Positions 19,315 through 28,258 of a stretch of DNA of 64,000 nucleotides are shown in pieces. The notes under the pieces were generated by a model. It saw only the letters and a program-made list of their open reading frames with translations, was not told the origin of the DNA and made no database searches. The first letter of the stretch is position 1. Each line of letters starts with the position of its first letter. This DNA is from Rheinheimera sp. D18 (GTDB lineage: Bacteria; Pseudomonadota; Gammaproteobacteria; Enterobacterales; Alteromonadaceae), in assembly GCF_004345025.1 (NCBI RefSeq), contig NZ_CP037745.1, positions 806,001 to 870,000 on the forward strand, written 5' to 3'. The position numbers and the translations under genes were made by a program.

Positions 19315-19833
19315 CTATAGCTGCTGCGCTATTTCTTGCAAAATTTGGCTAACCCAGTCGTTTAGTCGCTCATCGGTAAGGTCGTATTGGTTTTCATCAT
19401 CGAGCGCTAAACCATAAAATAATTCGCCATCCTCGGTTAAGGCTTTAGAGGCAATAAAGTCGTAACCGGCGCTAGGCCAAAAACCAATACGGCTGCATTG
19501 TTGCGGCGCTATTACATCGTGCAGCATACCGACGGCATCGATAAACCATTCGGCATAGCCAATTTGATCGCCCATACCATAAATGGCAATAATTTTACCG
19601 TTAAGATCAACGCTGCTGATATCATCCCAATGCGCTTCCCAGTCTTCTTGAATTTCGCCAAAATCCCAAGTTGATAAGCCGAAAATTAACGTATCGTAAT
19701 CGGCCATTTTGCTTAGCGGTATGTGTTTAATATTGTTCAGCTCTACAGTATCAGCACCAATTAATGCTTGAATTTTTTCTGCCACTATTTCGGTGTAACA
19801 GGTGGTTGAACCATAGAATAAACCAATTTTCAT
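19315..19833 (-). CDS. fldB: Flavodoxin 2 (FldB-type)
   Basis: A 172-residue long-chain flavodoxin (173 in E. coli FldB), an FMN-carrying electron carrier. The FMN phosphate loop is 'YGSTTCYTE' (residues 6-14), with the aromatic FMN-stacking loops 'STWDFGEIQEDW' and 'YGMGDQIGYAEWF'. The in-frame extension to 19920 is Cys-rich and has no family similarity, so the start is placed at 19833 ('MKIGLFYG'). Position beside xerD-dsbC-recJ-prfB-lysS, divergent from xerD, matches E. coli and favours FldB over FldA. Confidence 0.9.
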   Translation of the reverse strand: MKIGLFYGSTTCYTEIVAEKIQALIGADTVELNNIKHIPLSKMADYDTLIFGLSTWDFGEIQEDWEAHWDDISSVDLNGKIIAIYGMGDQIGYAEWFIDAVGMLHDVIAPQQCSRIGFWPSAGYDFIASKALTEDGELFYGLALDDENQYDLTDERLNDWVSQILQEIAQQL

Positions 19834-19967
19834 AGCGCGCTCGCAACAGCAGATAAAACAAGTACAGGGGCGCGCAGTGTAGCAGATTAGCCGGCTGAGA
19901 AAAATCCTCTCTTTGCCCAATGCTTAGGCTTGCGCTACCATGGCGGCAGTTTTTTAGGTGGGTGACC

Positions 19968-20885
19968 ATGGCAGAGCAAGTAGCACAACCCCAAGCGGCC
20001 GATCTTTCGCTAATTACCGAGTTTCTTGATCAGTTGTGGTTAGATAAAGGTGTAAGTGAGCATACACGTAGCGCTTATGGCACAGATTTAAAGAAATTCG
20101 CACTATTTATTGCCACACAGCAGCATACTTTAATTAATGTAGATAGTTTATTAGTTAATCAGTATTTGGCGCACCGGGTAGATAAGGCCTTTAGCCCGCG
20201 CAGCACGTCACGAGCGTTAAGTAGCTTGCGACAATTTTATGCCTATGCCCATCAAACGGGTAAAATAACCAGCAACCCGCTAACCCAGTTACTTAACCCT
20301 AAAATAGGCCGTAGCTTACCTAAATCGCTATCTGAGCAAGATGTGGATACCTTGCTAAATGCGCCTGACTTAACCGACCCAATACAGTTTCGCGATAAAG
20401 CCATGCTTGAGCTGTTATATGCCAGTGGCCTTAGGGTGTCGGAATTAGTTGGTCTTAGCATGCAACAAATTAACCTGCAACACGGTCTAGTAAGAGTGTT
20501 AGGTAAAGGGCAGAAAGAGCGGTTAGTGCCAATGGGCGAAGAGGCTGCGCACTGGTTAATGCGTTATTTGCGTGAAGTACGGGTGGTTTTACTTGGCGGA
20601 CAACAGCTAGATGTGGTGTTTCCTAGTAGCCGAGCGCAGCAAATGACGCGGCAAACGTTCTGGCACAGGGTTAAGTTTTATGCCAAAGTAGCGCACATTC
20701 AGGCTGAGCTATCACCGCATACATTGCGCCACGCTTTTGCTACCCATTTATTAAACCATGGCGCCGATTTACGCGTTGTACAAATGTTGCTAGGTCATAG
20801 TGATTTATCAACAACACAAATTTATACCCATGTTGCGCAGGCTAGGTTACAAAGCTTGCATCAGCAACATCACCCGCGCCCCTAG
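19968..20885 (+). CDS. xerD: Tyrosine recombinase XerD
   Basis: A 305-residue tyrosine recombinase that with XerC resolves chromosome dimers at dif. The N-terminal SAM-like core-binding domain occupies about residues 10-100. Catalytic residues are visible: R156 ('ASGLRVSEL'), Lys in 'GKGQKERLVP', H251 and R254 ('HTLRHAF'), His in 'LGHSDLSTT', and nucleophile Y286 ('TTQIYTH'). The ATG at 19968 is preceded by AGGTGGGTG; earlier in-frame starts lack similarity. It is the first of the conserved block xerD-dsbC-recJ-prfB-lysS, so XerD rather than a phage integrase is indicated. Confidence 0.95.
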   Translation: MAEQVAQPQAADLSLITEFLDQLWLDKGVSEHTRSAYGTDLKKFALFIATQQHTLINVDSLLVNQYLAHRVDKAFSPRSTSRALSSLRQFYAYAHQTGKITSNPLTQLLNPKIGRSLPKSLSEQDVDTLLNAPDLTDPIQFRDKAMLELLYASGLRVSELVGLSMQQINLQHGLVRVLGKGQKERLVPMGEEAAHWLMRYLREVRVVLLGGQQLDVVFPSSRAQQMTRQTFWHRVKFYAKVAHIQAELSPHTLRHAFATHLLNHGADLRVVQMLLGHSDLSTTQIYTHVAQARLQSLHQQHHPRP

Positions 20886-20904
20886 GCGTTGAATAGGAAA
20901 TAAT

Positions 20905-21621
20905 ATGAATAAGTTTGTAATAGCCTTGTGTGGTATTGGATTAATGGCCTCAGTGCAGGCGCAAGTTAAGGCTCCTACAGCAGAGTATGACCAAGTTCGT
21001 CAACAATTTAGCCAGCTGAATTTAAAAGTGAATTCGGTTGCTGATGCGCCCATGGCGGGTTTGTTGCAGGTGTTTACTGACCGTGGATTATTTTTCACGA
21101 CAAAAGATGGCCAATATTTTATTGAAGGCAATATTTATGACTTAACTAACAAAGTGTTGGTTAACGACGCGCAAATGCGGCCTTACATTCAGCAAAAGGT
21201 AGCGGAGAGTAAAAACGACGTTATTGAATATACCGCTAAAAATGAAAAGTATGTTATTAACGTATTTACTGACCCTACCTGTGGTTACTGCCGTAAGCTA
21301 CATAACGAAATGCAAGAATATAATGACGCGGGTATTACCGTGCGTTATTTGGCGTTTCCACGCGGTGGTTTAGACTCTGAAACCTACTTACAGATGCAAC
21401 ATATTTGGTGCGCTAAAGATAGCCGTAGTGCTTTGTCAGCTGCTAAAGAAGGTAAGTCAGTTAAGCCCGCGATGTGTAATAACCCAGTAAAGGCGCAGTA
21501 TGAATTGGGTCAGTCATTTGGTGTTAGTGGTACACCGGCGATAATTTTACCCAGTGGTCGGTTAATCCCAGGCTACCAGCCGGTAAAAGCATTATTGGCG
21601 CAATTAAAAGCAGAATCTTAA
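20905..21621 (+). CDS. dsbC: Thiol:disulfide interchange protein DsbC
   Basis: A 238-residue periplasmic disulfide isomerase. The signal peptide is 'MNKFVIALCGIGLMASVQAQ' with cleavage near residue 19. The N-terminal dimerisation domain covers about residues 20-85. The thioredoxin fold carries the active site CGYC (C126, C129) and a cis-proline loop 'GVSGTPAIIL'. The second DsbC-type cysteine pair is present (C166-region 'WCAKD' and 'MCNNP'). GGAAA precedes the ATG. It lies 19 nt after xerD and 6 nt before recJ, consistent with one operon. Confidence 0.95.
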   Translation: MNKFVIALCGIGLMASVQAQVKAPTAEYDQVRQQFSQLNLKVNSVADAPMAGLLQVFTDRGLFFTTKDGQYFIEGNIYDLTNKVLVNDAQMRPYIQQKVAESKNDVIEYTAKNEKYVINVFTDPTCGYCRKLHNEMQEYNDAGITVRYLAFPRGGLDSETYLQMQHIWCAKDSRSALSAAKEGKSVKPAMCNNPVKAQYELGQSFGVSGTPAIILPSGRLIPGYQPVKALLAQLKAES

Positions 21622-21627
21622 ATAGTT

Positions 21628-23370
21628 ATGACAACGATCAATCGTTTTATTCAGCGCCGGGTTTTGCCCGGCGTTTTTACAGAGTTAGCGGCTGTTTCTC
21701 ATCCAGTATTAGCGCGCTTATATGCTAGCCGAGGCATTAGCGCTATGGCACAGTTAGAGCGTGGTGCTGGCGCTTTGTTACCGTTTAGCGCATTAAAAGG
21801 TATTGATGATGCGGTTAAATTGCTAATTGACGCCTTACAACAGCAGCAGCGGATTGTGGTAGTCGGTGATTTTGATGCCGATGGCGCAACCAGCACTGCA
21901 GTATTGCTCAGTGGCCTAGCCGCATTAGGTTTTAAGTATGTTGAATACTTAGTACCTAACCGCTTTGAATATGGCTATGGCTTAACCCCGCCGATGGCTG
22001 AATTAGCGGTAGCGCAAGGGGCAGAGCTTATAGTTACCGTCGACAATGGTATTTCTGCCATTGATGGCATAGCGCTAGCCAAAAAGGCTGGAGTGAAGGT
22101 GTTGGTTACCGACCATCACCTAGCGGGGCACGAGTTGCCCAATGCCGATGCCATTGTTAACCCTAATCAGCCAGGTTGTACCTTTCCTAGTAAAGCGTTG
22201 GCCGGTGTCGGCGTGGCGTTTTATCTATTAATGGCGCTACGGGCAAAACTACGCGAGCAAAACTATTTTACTGAAAACCGCCTAGCTGAACCTAATTTAG
22301 CCGAACTGCTCGACTTAGTGGCATTGGGCACCGTAGCCGACGTCGTGCCGCTGGATACCAATAATCGTATTTTGGTGTATCAAGGTTTAATGCGTATTCG
22401 CAGCGGTAAATGTCGCCCAGGTATTCAGGCTTTGATAGACGTAGCAAATCGCAATACGGCAAAGTTAACCGCCAGTGATTTTGGTTTTGCGCTGGCGCCA
22501 CGCTTAAACGCCGCCGGCCGGTTAGATGATATGTCGTTGGGTATAAGTTGTTTGCTAGCTAAAGATTTAGGTCTAGCGCGCCAGTATGCTGCCGAGCTAG
22601 ATAGTTTAAACGTCGAGCGGCGTGCGATAGAGCAAAGCATGCAAGTTGAAGCTCAAGCATTTTTAAGCCAGTTGTCGTTTGATGGGGCAGAACTACCGGA
22701 ATGCTTGTGTTTATATCGACACGATTGGCACCAAGGGGTTATTGGTATTTTGGCCGGGCGCATTAAAGAGCAATTTCATCGGCCAACTATCGTGTTTGCC
22801 CAAGGTGATGACGGCGAGCTAAAAGGCTCGGCGCGGTCAATTAATGGCTTACATATTCGTGACTTATTAGATGAAATTTCTACTCAGTATCCAGGCTTAA
22901 TTAAAAAGTTTGGTGGCCATGCTATGGCAGCAGGATTAACCATTGATGAGGACCGGCTAGACACGTTTAAATTAGCGCTAAATTTAACGGCGAAAAAGCA
23001 CCTCACGCCTGAGCAATTAACTGCGGTTATTTACACCGATGGCGAATTGCCGGCTGACTGTTTTGCGCTTGATTTTGCCCAGTTATTGCAGAACTCTGGT
23101 CCTTGGGGGCAAGCCTTTCCAGAGCCGGTATTTGATGGTGAGTTTCAGCTGGTTAGTCAAAAAATGCTCGCCGACAGGCATTTAAAAATGATGCTACAAA
23201 CCGGTGATGGCAAGCTAGTCGATGCAATTTGGTTTAATGCAGATAACAAAGCTTGGCCGAATGTTAACGTGCAAAAAGTGCAGCTAGCCTATCAGTTAGA
23301 CATTAACGAGTATCGCGACAAACAAAACTTGCAATTAATTATAAGACATATGGTGAGTATTGATGCTTAG
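21628..23370 (+). CDS. recJ: Single-stranded-DNA-specific exonuclease RecJ
   Basis: A 580-residue 5'-3' ssDNA exonuclease of the DHH family (577 in E. coli), acting in mismatch repair and RecFOR recombination. Metal-binding motifs are 'GDFDADG' (DFDADG at 81-86) and 'TDHH' (DHH at 162-164). The DHHA1 motif 'KKFGGHAMAAGLTI' is in the second half, followed by a C-terminal OB fold. It lies 6 nt after dsbC and ends 78 nt before prfB. Note that recO, another member of the same recombination pathway, lies at the far end of this window. Confidence 0.96.
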   Translation: MTTINRFIQRRVLPGVFTELAAVSHPVLARLYASRGISAMAQLERGAGALLPFSALKGIDDAVKLLIDALQQQQRIVVVGDFDADGATSTAVLLSGLAALGFKYVEYLVPNRFEYGYGLTPPMAELAVAQGAELIVTVDNGISAIDGIALAKKAGVKVLVTDHHLAGHELPNADAIVNPNQPGCTFPSKALAGVGVAFYLLMALRAKLREQNYFTENRLAEPNLAELLDLVALGTVADVVPLDTNNRILVYQGLMRIRSGKCRPGIQALIDVANRNTAKLTASDFGFALAPRLNAAGRLDDMSLGISCLLAKDLGLARQYAAELDSLNVERRAIEQSMQVEAQAFLSQLSFDGAELPECLCLYRHDWHQGVIGILAGRIKEQFHRPTIVFAQGDDGELKGSARSINGLHIRDLLDEISTQYPGLIKKFGGHAMAAGLTIDEDRLDTFKLALNLTAKKHLTPEQLTAVIYTDGELPADCFALDFAQLLQNSGPWGQAFPEPVFDGEFQLVSQKMLADRHLKMMLQTGDGKLVDAIWFNADNKAWPNVNVQKVQLAYQLDINEYRDKQNLQLIIRHMVSIDA

Positions 23371-23448
23371 TAGGTGCACTGCGAGTAATAAATTTGCTAC
23401 AATCGCCGCCTATTTTTTATCCCATGATTCAAGGTTACAAACAACAGC

Positions 23449-24547
23449 ATGTTAGAAGTTAATCCGGCATATATCAGCATTAAAGACCTAACTGAACGTA
23501 CTAACGTGCTTCGGGGGTATCTTTGACTACGATAGCAAAAAAGAGCGCTTAGAAGAGGTTTCTCGCGAGTTAGAAAGCTCGGCTATTTGGAACACTCCAG
23601 ATAAAGCCCAAGCGCTAGGTAAAGAGCGTTCTAGCTTAGAGCAAATTGTCGGCACTATCGACACGTTAGATCGCGGCCTTGAAGATGTGGAAGGCCTAAT
23701 TGAACTTGCGGTTGAAGCTCAAGATGAAGAAACCTTTGAAGAAGCCAAAGCTGAATTAGCTGATTTAGACAAGCAACTCAGCTTGCTAGAATTTCGCCGT
23801 ATGTTTTCCGGCAACCATGATCAGAATGACTGTTACCTTGATATTCAGTCAGGCTCAGGTGGCACTGAGGCACAAGACTGGGCCAGCATACTGATGCGGA
23901 TGTATTTACGCTGGGGTGAAGATAAAGGCTTTAAACCCGAGTTATATGAAGTTACCGATGGCGACGTAGCCGGCATTAAAGGCTGCACTATTAAGTTTTC
24001 TGGCGAGTATGCTTATGGCTGGTTACGCACCGAAACTGGTGTACACCGTTTAGTGCGAAAAAGCCCGTTTGACAGCGGTAATCGCCGCCATACCTCGTTT
24101 GCATCGGTATTTGTCTCACCTGAGATTGACGATGATATTGAAATTGAAATCAACCCGTCAGATTTACGTATCGATACCTATCGCGCCTCGGGTGCCGGTG
24201 GTCAGCACGTAAACCGAACCGATTCAGCGGTACGTATTACCCACGTGCCCACTAATATTGTGGTGCAGTGTCAAAACGACCGTTCTCAGCATAAAAACCG
24301 TGACAACGCTTACAAGCAATTGCGTGCCAAGCTATATGAGTATGAATTGCAAAAGCAAAATGCGGAAAAGCAGGCATTAGAAGATACCAAGTCTGATATC
24401 GGTTGGGGCAGCCAAATTCGCTCTTACGTACTAGATGATGCGCGGATTAAAGATTTACGCACCGGCATTGAAACGCGTAACACCCAAGCGGTGTTAGATG
24501 GCGATTTAGATAAATTTATTGAAGCTAGCTTAAAGGCTGGCTTGTAG
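23449..24547 (+). CDS. prfB: Peptide chain release factor 2, with programmed +1 frameshift
   Basis: The gene needs two frames. Frame 0 begins at ATG 23449 (opening [11 protein letters not shown]) and reads 25 codons to CTT followed by the in-frame stop TGA at 23524-23526. The rest is read from GAC at 23525 and continues to 24547, giving 365 residues, the same as E. coli RF2. Frameshifting at the UGA autoregulates RF2 level. The stop-codon-recognition tripeptide SPF is at residues 205-207 and the peptidyl-hydrolysis GGQ at 250-252, both at E. coli positions. RF2 releases peptides at UGA and UAA. It lies between recJ and lysS as in E. coli. An ORF finder would start it falsely at 23687. Confidence 0.97.
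23513..23527 (+). promoter_or_regulatory. prfB programmed +1 frameshift site
   Basis: GGGGGT (23513-23518) is an internal Shine-Dalgarno-like element, followed by TAT CTT TGA C. This is the established RF2 recoding arrangement: P-site Leu codon CTT slips to TTT while the weak UGA-C waits. The E. coli version has AGGGGG; here a CGG codon precedes GGG. Confidence 0.95.
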
Positions 24548-24590
24548 TTGTTAACGATCGAAACTTTCGATCTCAATCAGGAAAAGCACT

Positions 24591-26111
24591 ATGTCTGACC
24601 AACCACAACAGCAAGAAGAAATACAGGACGTAAACAAACTGATTGCTGAGCGAAAACATAAGCTGGCTGCGCTGCGTGCTGATGGCTTTATGTTCCCGAA
24701 TGATTTTCGCCGTGACAGCATATCAAGTGATCTTATTGCCAAATATGATCACTTAAGTAAAGAAGAATTAGAGCAAGAAAAAGTAACGGTTAGCCTAGGC
24801 GGTCGTATTCTTACTCGCCGTATTATGGGTAAAGCCAGCTTTACAACTATCTCCGATATGGGCGGCAAAATTCAGTTATATGTAGCACGCGACAGCCTGC
24901 CTGAAGGTGTATATAACGACCAGTTTAAAAAGTGGGATTTAGGCGACATTATTGGTGCAACTGGGCATTTATTTAAAACTCAAACTGGCGAGCTAACAGT
25001 ATGGTTAAGTGACATTCGCCTGCTAACCAAAGCGCTGCGGCCACTACCCGATAAGTTTCATGGCTTAACCGATAACGAAGCGCGTTACCGCCAGCGTTAC
25101 CTCGATTTAATTTCGAATGAGCAATCACGTAATACCTTTTTAGTGCGTAGCAAAACCGTAGCCTATATTCGCCGTTTCTTTACTGACGAAGGCTTTTTAG
25201 AAGTAGAAACGCCAATGCTGCAAGCTATTCCTGGTGGTGCTTCGGCACGCCCATTTGAAACCCACCACAACGCGCTAGATATGCAGATGTTTTTGCGTAT
25301 TGCTCCTGAGCTGTATTTAAAGCGTTTAGTGGTTGGCGGCTTTGAAAAGGTGTTTGAGCTTAACCGTAATTTCCGTAACGAAGGCGTATCTACTCGACAT
25401 AATCCAGAATTTACCATGTTAGAGTTTTACTGGGCCTATGCCGATTACAACGACTTAATGGACCTAACTGAAAAGTTATTCCGTGGTTTAGCGCTGCACG
25501 TTTTAGGTAGTACTGAAGTGCCGTATCAAGGCGAAGTGTTCGACTTTGGTAAGCCCTTTGCACGCATGTCGGTAACCGAATCTATTTTGCACTACAACCC
25601 AACAGTTACAGCAGAACAACTTGCTACTCGCGAGTCGGTAGCTGAGCTGGCAAAAAGTTTAGGCATTGAAGTTAAAGCTAACTATGGCCATGGTCGTATT
25701 TTAATGGAAGTATTTGATGAATTGGTAGAAACCAAGTTACGTCATCCTACTTTTATTACCGAATACCCAGCTGAAGTATCACCGCTGGCGCGGCGTAACG
25801 ACCATAACCCAGCTATTACCGACCGCTTTGAGTTCTTTATTGGTGGTCGAGAGCTAGGTAACGGTTTTAGCGAATTAAACGACGCTGAAGATCAAGCTGA
25901 ACGTTTTCGCGAGCAGGTGGCACAAAAAGATGCCGGCGACGATGAAGCGATGTTTTATGATGAAGACTTCGTTACCGCATTAGAGCACGGTTTACCGCCA
26001 ACAGCTGGCCAAGGTATAGGTATTGACCGCTTGGTTATGTTGCTTGCTGACGCGGCATCAATTCGTGACGTTATTCTGTTTCCGCATATGCGTTTACAGC
26101 ACGAAAAATAA
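24591..26111 (+). CDS. lysS: Lysyl-tRNA synthetase (class II)
   Basis: A 506-residue class II synthetase (505 in E. coli LysS) charging tRNA-Lys. The N-terminal OB-fold anticodon-binding domain spans about residues 60-150 ('[18 protein letters not shown]'). Motif 2 is '[20 protein letters not shown]', and motif 3 is '[13 protein letters not shown]' near the C-terminus. It follows prfB by 43 nt, with AGGAAAAG before the ATG. A Rho-independent terminator follows the stop, closing the xerD-lysS block. Confidence 0.96.
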   Translation: MSDQPQQQEEIQDVNKLIAERKHKLAALRADGFMFPNDFRRDSISSDLIAKYDHLSKEELEQEKVTVSLGGRILTRRIMGKASFTTISDMGGKIQLYVARDSLPEGVYNDQFKKWDLGDIIGATGHLFKTQTGELTVWLSDIRLLTKALRPLPDKFHGLTDNEARYRQRYLDLISNEQSRNTFLVRSKTVAYIRRFFTDEGFLEVETPMLQAIPGGASARPFETHHNALDMQMFLRIAPELYLKRLVVGGFEKVFELNRNFRNEGVSTRHNPEFTMLEFYWAYADYNDLMDLTEKLFRGLALHVLGSTEVPYQGEVFDFGKPFARMSVTESILHYNPTVTAEQLATRESVAELAKSLGIEVKANYGHGRILMEVFDELVETKLRHPTFITEYPAEVSPLARRNDHNPAITDRFEFFIGGRELGNGFSELNDAEDQAERFREQVAQKDAGDDEAMFYDEDFVTALEHGLPPTAGQGIGIDRLVMLLADAASIRDVILFPHMRLQHEK

Positions 26112-26140
26112 CTATTTCTACCAAAGCTAGAGCTATAATT

Positions 26141-26169
26141 AAAGCCAGACTGTACAGTCTGGCTTTTTT
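26141..26169 (+). terminator. Terminator after lysS
   Basis: AAAGCCAGACT, loop GTAC, AGTCTGGCTTT followed by T: an 11-bp perfect stem with a T run, 29 nt after the lysS stop. The remaining bases to 26371 show no gene or clear promoter. Confidence 0.92.
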
Positions 26170-26371
26170 GCTTTCTTACTCGGTAAAGCTTACTGTAAGT
26201 AAGTAATTTCTACCGCTAATAGTCAGCCGCCGTTAATATCTAAAATGTTATTTTTATAGTTAAGCTACTGTTTTGGCAATGTTTTAAATTAATGGTATAG
26301 CCATTGCAGTAGTTAAGATGTATTTCACAGCATAGTGCTGAATTTTTTAGCCTTAATCAAGGAGACATCTT

Positions 26372-26683
26372 ATGGCTACTTCACAACCTACATTAGCGCA
26401 AAGTAATAGTTCATTAAATGCACCCGTAACTGAACGTGCCAGCCAAGCTGCGCATCATGCGGTAGATAACGTAGCAACAAAAGCCTCAGCGGCTGAAGAC
26501 ACGCTACGTAAAACTGCCGCTGAATCAGCCGAGGCTATTGCGCAAAAGCAAGAGGCGATTAAGCAACAACTGCAAAGTTCATACAGCAAAACGCGTGAAC
26601 TTGCAGCACAAAACCCATTAGCTACTGCCGGTATTGCCTTTGCCGCGGGTGTGCTATTTACTGCTTTACTACGTCGTCGCTAG
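26372..26683 (+). CDS. DUF883/ElaB-YqjD-like inner-membrane-anchored protein
   Basis: A 103-residue protein. The first 80 residues are Ala/Gln/Lys-rich and predicted helical ('KASAAEDTLRKTAAESAEAI'), followed by a C-terminal tail anchor 'NPLATAGIAFAAGVLFTALLRRR' with a glycine-spaced membrane helix. This is the ElaB/YgaM/YqjD (DUF883) layout. E. coli YqjD associates with ribosomes at the inner membrane in stationary phase. AAGGAGAC precedes the ATG. The next two genes look like YqjE and YqjK, so a yqjD-E-K-type operon is preserved. Confidence 0.85.
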   Translation: MATSQPTLAQSNSSLNAPVTERASQAAHHAVDNVATKASAAEDTLRKTAAESAEAIAQKQEAIKQQLQSSYSKTRELAAQNPLATAGIAFAAGVLFTALLRRR

Positions 26684-26692
26684 GCCAAGCTT

Positions 26693-27172
26693 ATGCAAAG
26701 CCGACATTCTGCAGAGGCGCCAGAGCAGGCGCCTGCTGCTGATAACCAAGCTGCTCAGCCAAAGAACATGGCTGAGCAAGCCTTTGAACAACTTACTGAA
26801 CTGGCCGCCATTAGCTGGTCAGTTACGGCTAATTATACTGAGCAAGTAAAGCTTACCGGCCAAACAGCCAATGCCGAATGGCAGTTATCTAGCCGTAGTT
26901 TAGTTATTGCTGCCGCACTTATTGTATTCTTTGGTGCCGGTCTTATTCTGCTTTGGGGCAGTATTCTATTACTACTGGGTTATTTGCTATTTCAAGCCAC
27001 TATGTCATTGGCAATAACTGCGGTGGCACTATTTGTCCTGCAATTTGGCGCATTACTTTGGTGTTGGCGCAGCCTTGCCTATGTCTTAAAACAGGTTGGT
27101 TTTAAGCAAACTTGGCGGCATATTCGCAGAATGTTGCGGGTTAAAGACAAGGATCCAGGCCATGCTGATTGA
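26693..27172 (+). CDS. YqjE-like phage-holin-superfamily membrane protein
   Basis: A 159-residue protein with a polar N-terminus and two membrane helices at about residues 75-100 ('SLVIAAALIVFFGAGLILLW') and 105-130, ending in a basic tail. This is the YqjE / Actino_Holin-X-like form. It starts 9 nt after the YqjD-like gene and its end overlaps the next ORF by 11 nt, so the three are co-translated. Function unknown beyond probable envelope association. Confidence 0.75.
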   Translation: MQSRHSAEAPEQAPAADNQAAQPKNMAEQAFEQLTELAAISWSVTANYTEQVKLTGQTANAEWQLSSRSLVIAAALIVFFGAGLILLWGSILLLLGYLLFQATMSLAITAVALFVLQFGALLWCWRSLAYVLKQVGFKQTWRHIRRMLRVKDKDPGHAD

Positions 27173-27410
27173 TAAACTACTAGTACGACGGCGCATTAAG
27201 GTAGCGCGGCTGGCAGAAAAAAGCCGCAAGCAGCAACAGTGCATTCAGCTAGAAAGCCAGTTACTAAAACAACGCGCTAGCGAATTTATTGGTACACCAC
27301 CAGGGTTAATGCTCAGCTTTAGCGCTGGCTGCTTATTTCAACTACGCCATAACAGCGCCGTTAAAACCATGCGCCGTTTGGTTGGGGTTCAATGGTTACG
27401 CTGGTTTTAA
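27162..27410 (+). CDS. YqjK-like small basic protein
   Basis: An 82-residue protein beginning 'MLIDKLLVRRRIKVARLAEKS' and rich in Arg/Lys, with a Gln/Leu helix and a weakly hydrophobic centre ('TPPGLMLSFSAGCLFQL'). The ATG at 27162 lies inside the end of the YqjE-like gene (11-nt overlap), and an upstream in-frame ATG at 27096 would lie deep in that gene. Order and size match yqjK in the E. coli yqjDEK cluster. Sequence similarity is only general, so the assignment rests mainly on context. Confidence 0.6.
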   Translation: MLIDKLLVRRRIKVARLAEKSRKQQQCIQLESQLLKQRASEFIGTPPGLMLSFSAGCLFQLRHNSAVKTMRRLVGVQWLRWF

Positions 27411-27582
27411 TACGCTAGCACCGCCACCGCAATACAACTCTGAATTACACTCCAACTTTTCGTAAAAATTATAACATTAACAACTATTTGTATAATTAGC
27501 ACACAGCTGTTTTGTGCTGTGCTATCAATTAACCAGCGTTTATTGATCATGTTTTATATTAGAGAAATTCTAAGGGTGAGCA

Positions 27583-28119
27583 ATGCAACAAGACATTATT
27601 GAGTTTTGGTTTACAAAACCAAATAATTCGAAATGGTTTCGCAAAAGCAAAACCTTTGATCGGGAAATTAGCGTTAAGTTTTCGCCGGTTCATGCTCAGG
27701 CGGTACAGTGCGAGTTAGCTAGCTGGCGCTCAAGTGCGTTAGGTAGCCTAGCTGAAATTATCGTTTTAGATCAGTTTTCTAGAAATATGTTTAGAGGTAC
27801 GGCTGAAGCATTTCGTTATGATGCCTTAGCCTTGGCGTTGGCACAAAACGCGATTGCCAAGGGTTTAGATACAGAATTAACTACCGAGCAAAAAGCCTTT
27901 ATGTATATGCCTTTTATGCATAGCGAGTCGTTGTATATTCACCAACACGCCGTTGAGTTATTTGCGCAGCTGGGTAAAAAAAATAGTTTAAATATTGAAT
28001 TAAGACATCAAGCAATAATTATGCAGTTTGGCCGCTATCCACATAGAAATGCTATTTTAGGCCGTACTTCAACTGCCGAAGAAATTGAGTTTTTAGCCAC
28101 GCCCGGCTCGAGTTTTTAA
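27583..28119 (+). CDS. DUF924 family protein
   Basis: A 178-residue protein with the DUF924 pattern: N-terminal 'IIEFWFTKPNNSKWFRKS', 'EIIVLDQFSRNMFRGTAEAFRYDALAL', 'QKAFMYMPFMHSESLYIHQHAVELF' and 'RFGRYPHRN'-like C-terminus ('MQFGRYPHRNAILGR'). The family has a TPR-like all-helical fold and unknown biochemical role. GGGTGAGC precedes the ATG. It is a single gene with its own non-coding leader of about 170 nt. Confidence 0.88.
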   Translation: MQQDIIEFWFTKPNNSKWFRKSKTFDREISVKFSPVHAQAVQCELASWRSSALGSLAEIIVLDQFSRNMFRGTAEAFRYDALALALAQNAIAKGLDTELTTEQKAFMYMPFMHSESLYIHQHAVELFAQLGKKNSLNIELRHQAIIMQFGRYPHRNAILGRTSTAEEIEFLATPGSSF

Positions 28120-28258
28120 ATCACTAGGGCAATTTTCATAAATTTTAACGTATTAATATCGGCTGTTGTTGTTTGCCGTCAAAAGTAGCTTTGGGTTGAT
28201 AAACAACTCACTTAACGATAGGTTAGTGCTCTCATTACGCTACGGAATTAATCTGATC

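Noticed and set aside
23398..23403. TACAAT as a separate prfB promoter
   Set aside because: Good -10 box but the best -35 (TGCACT) matches only 3/6; recJ-prfB co-transcription is equally likely.
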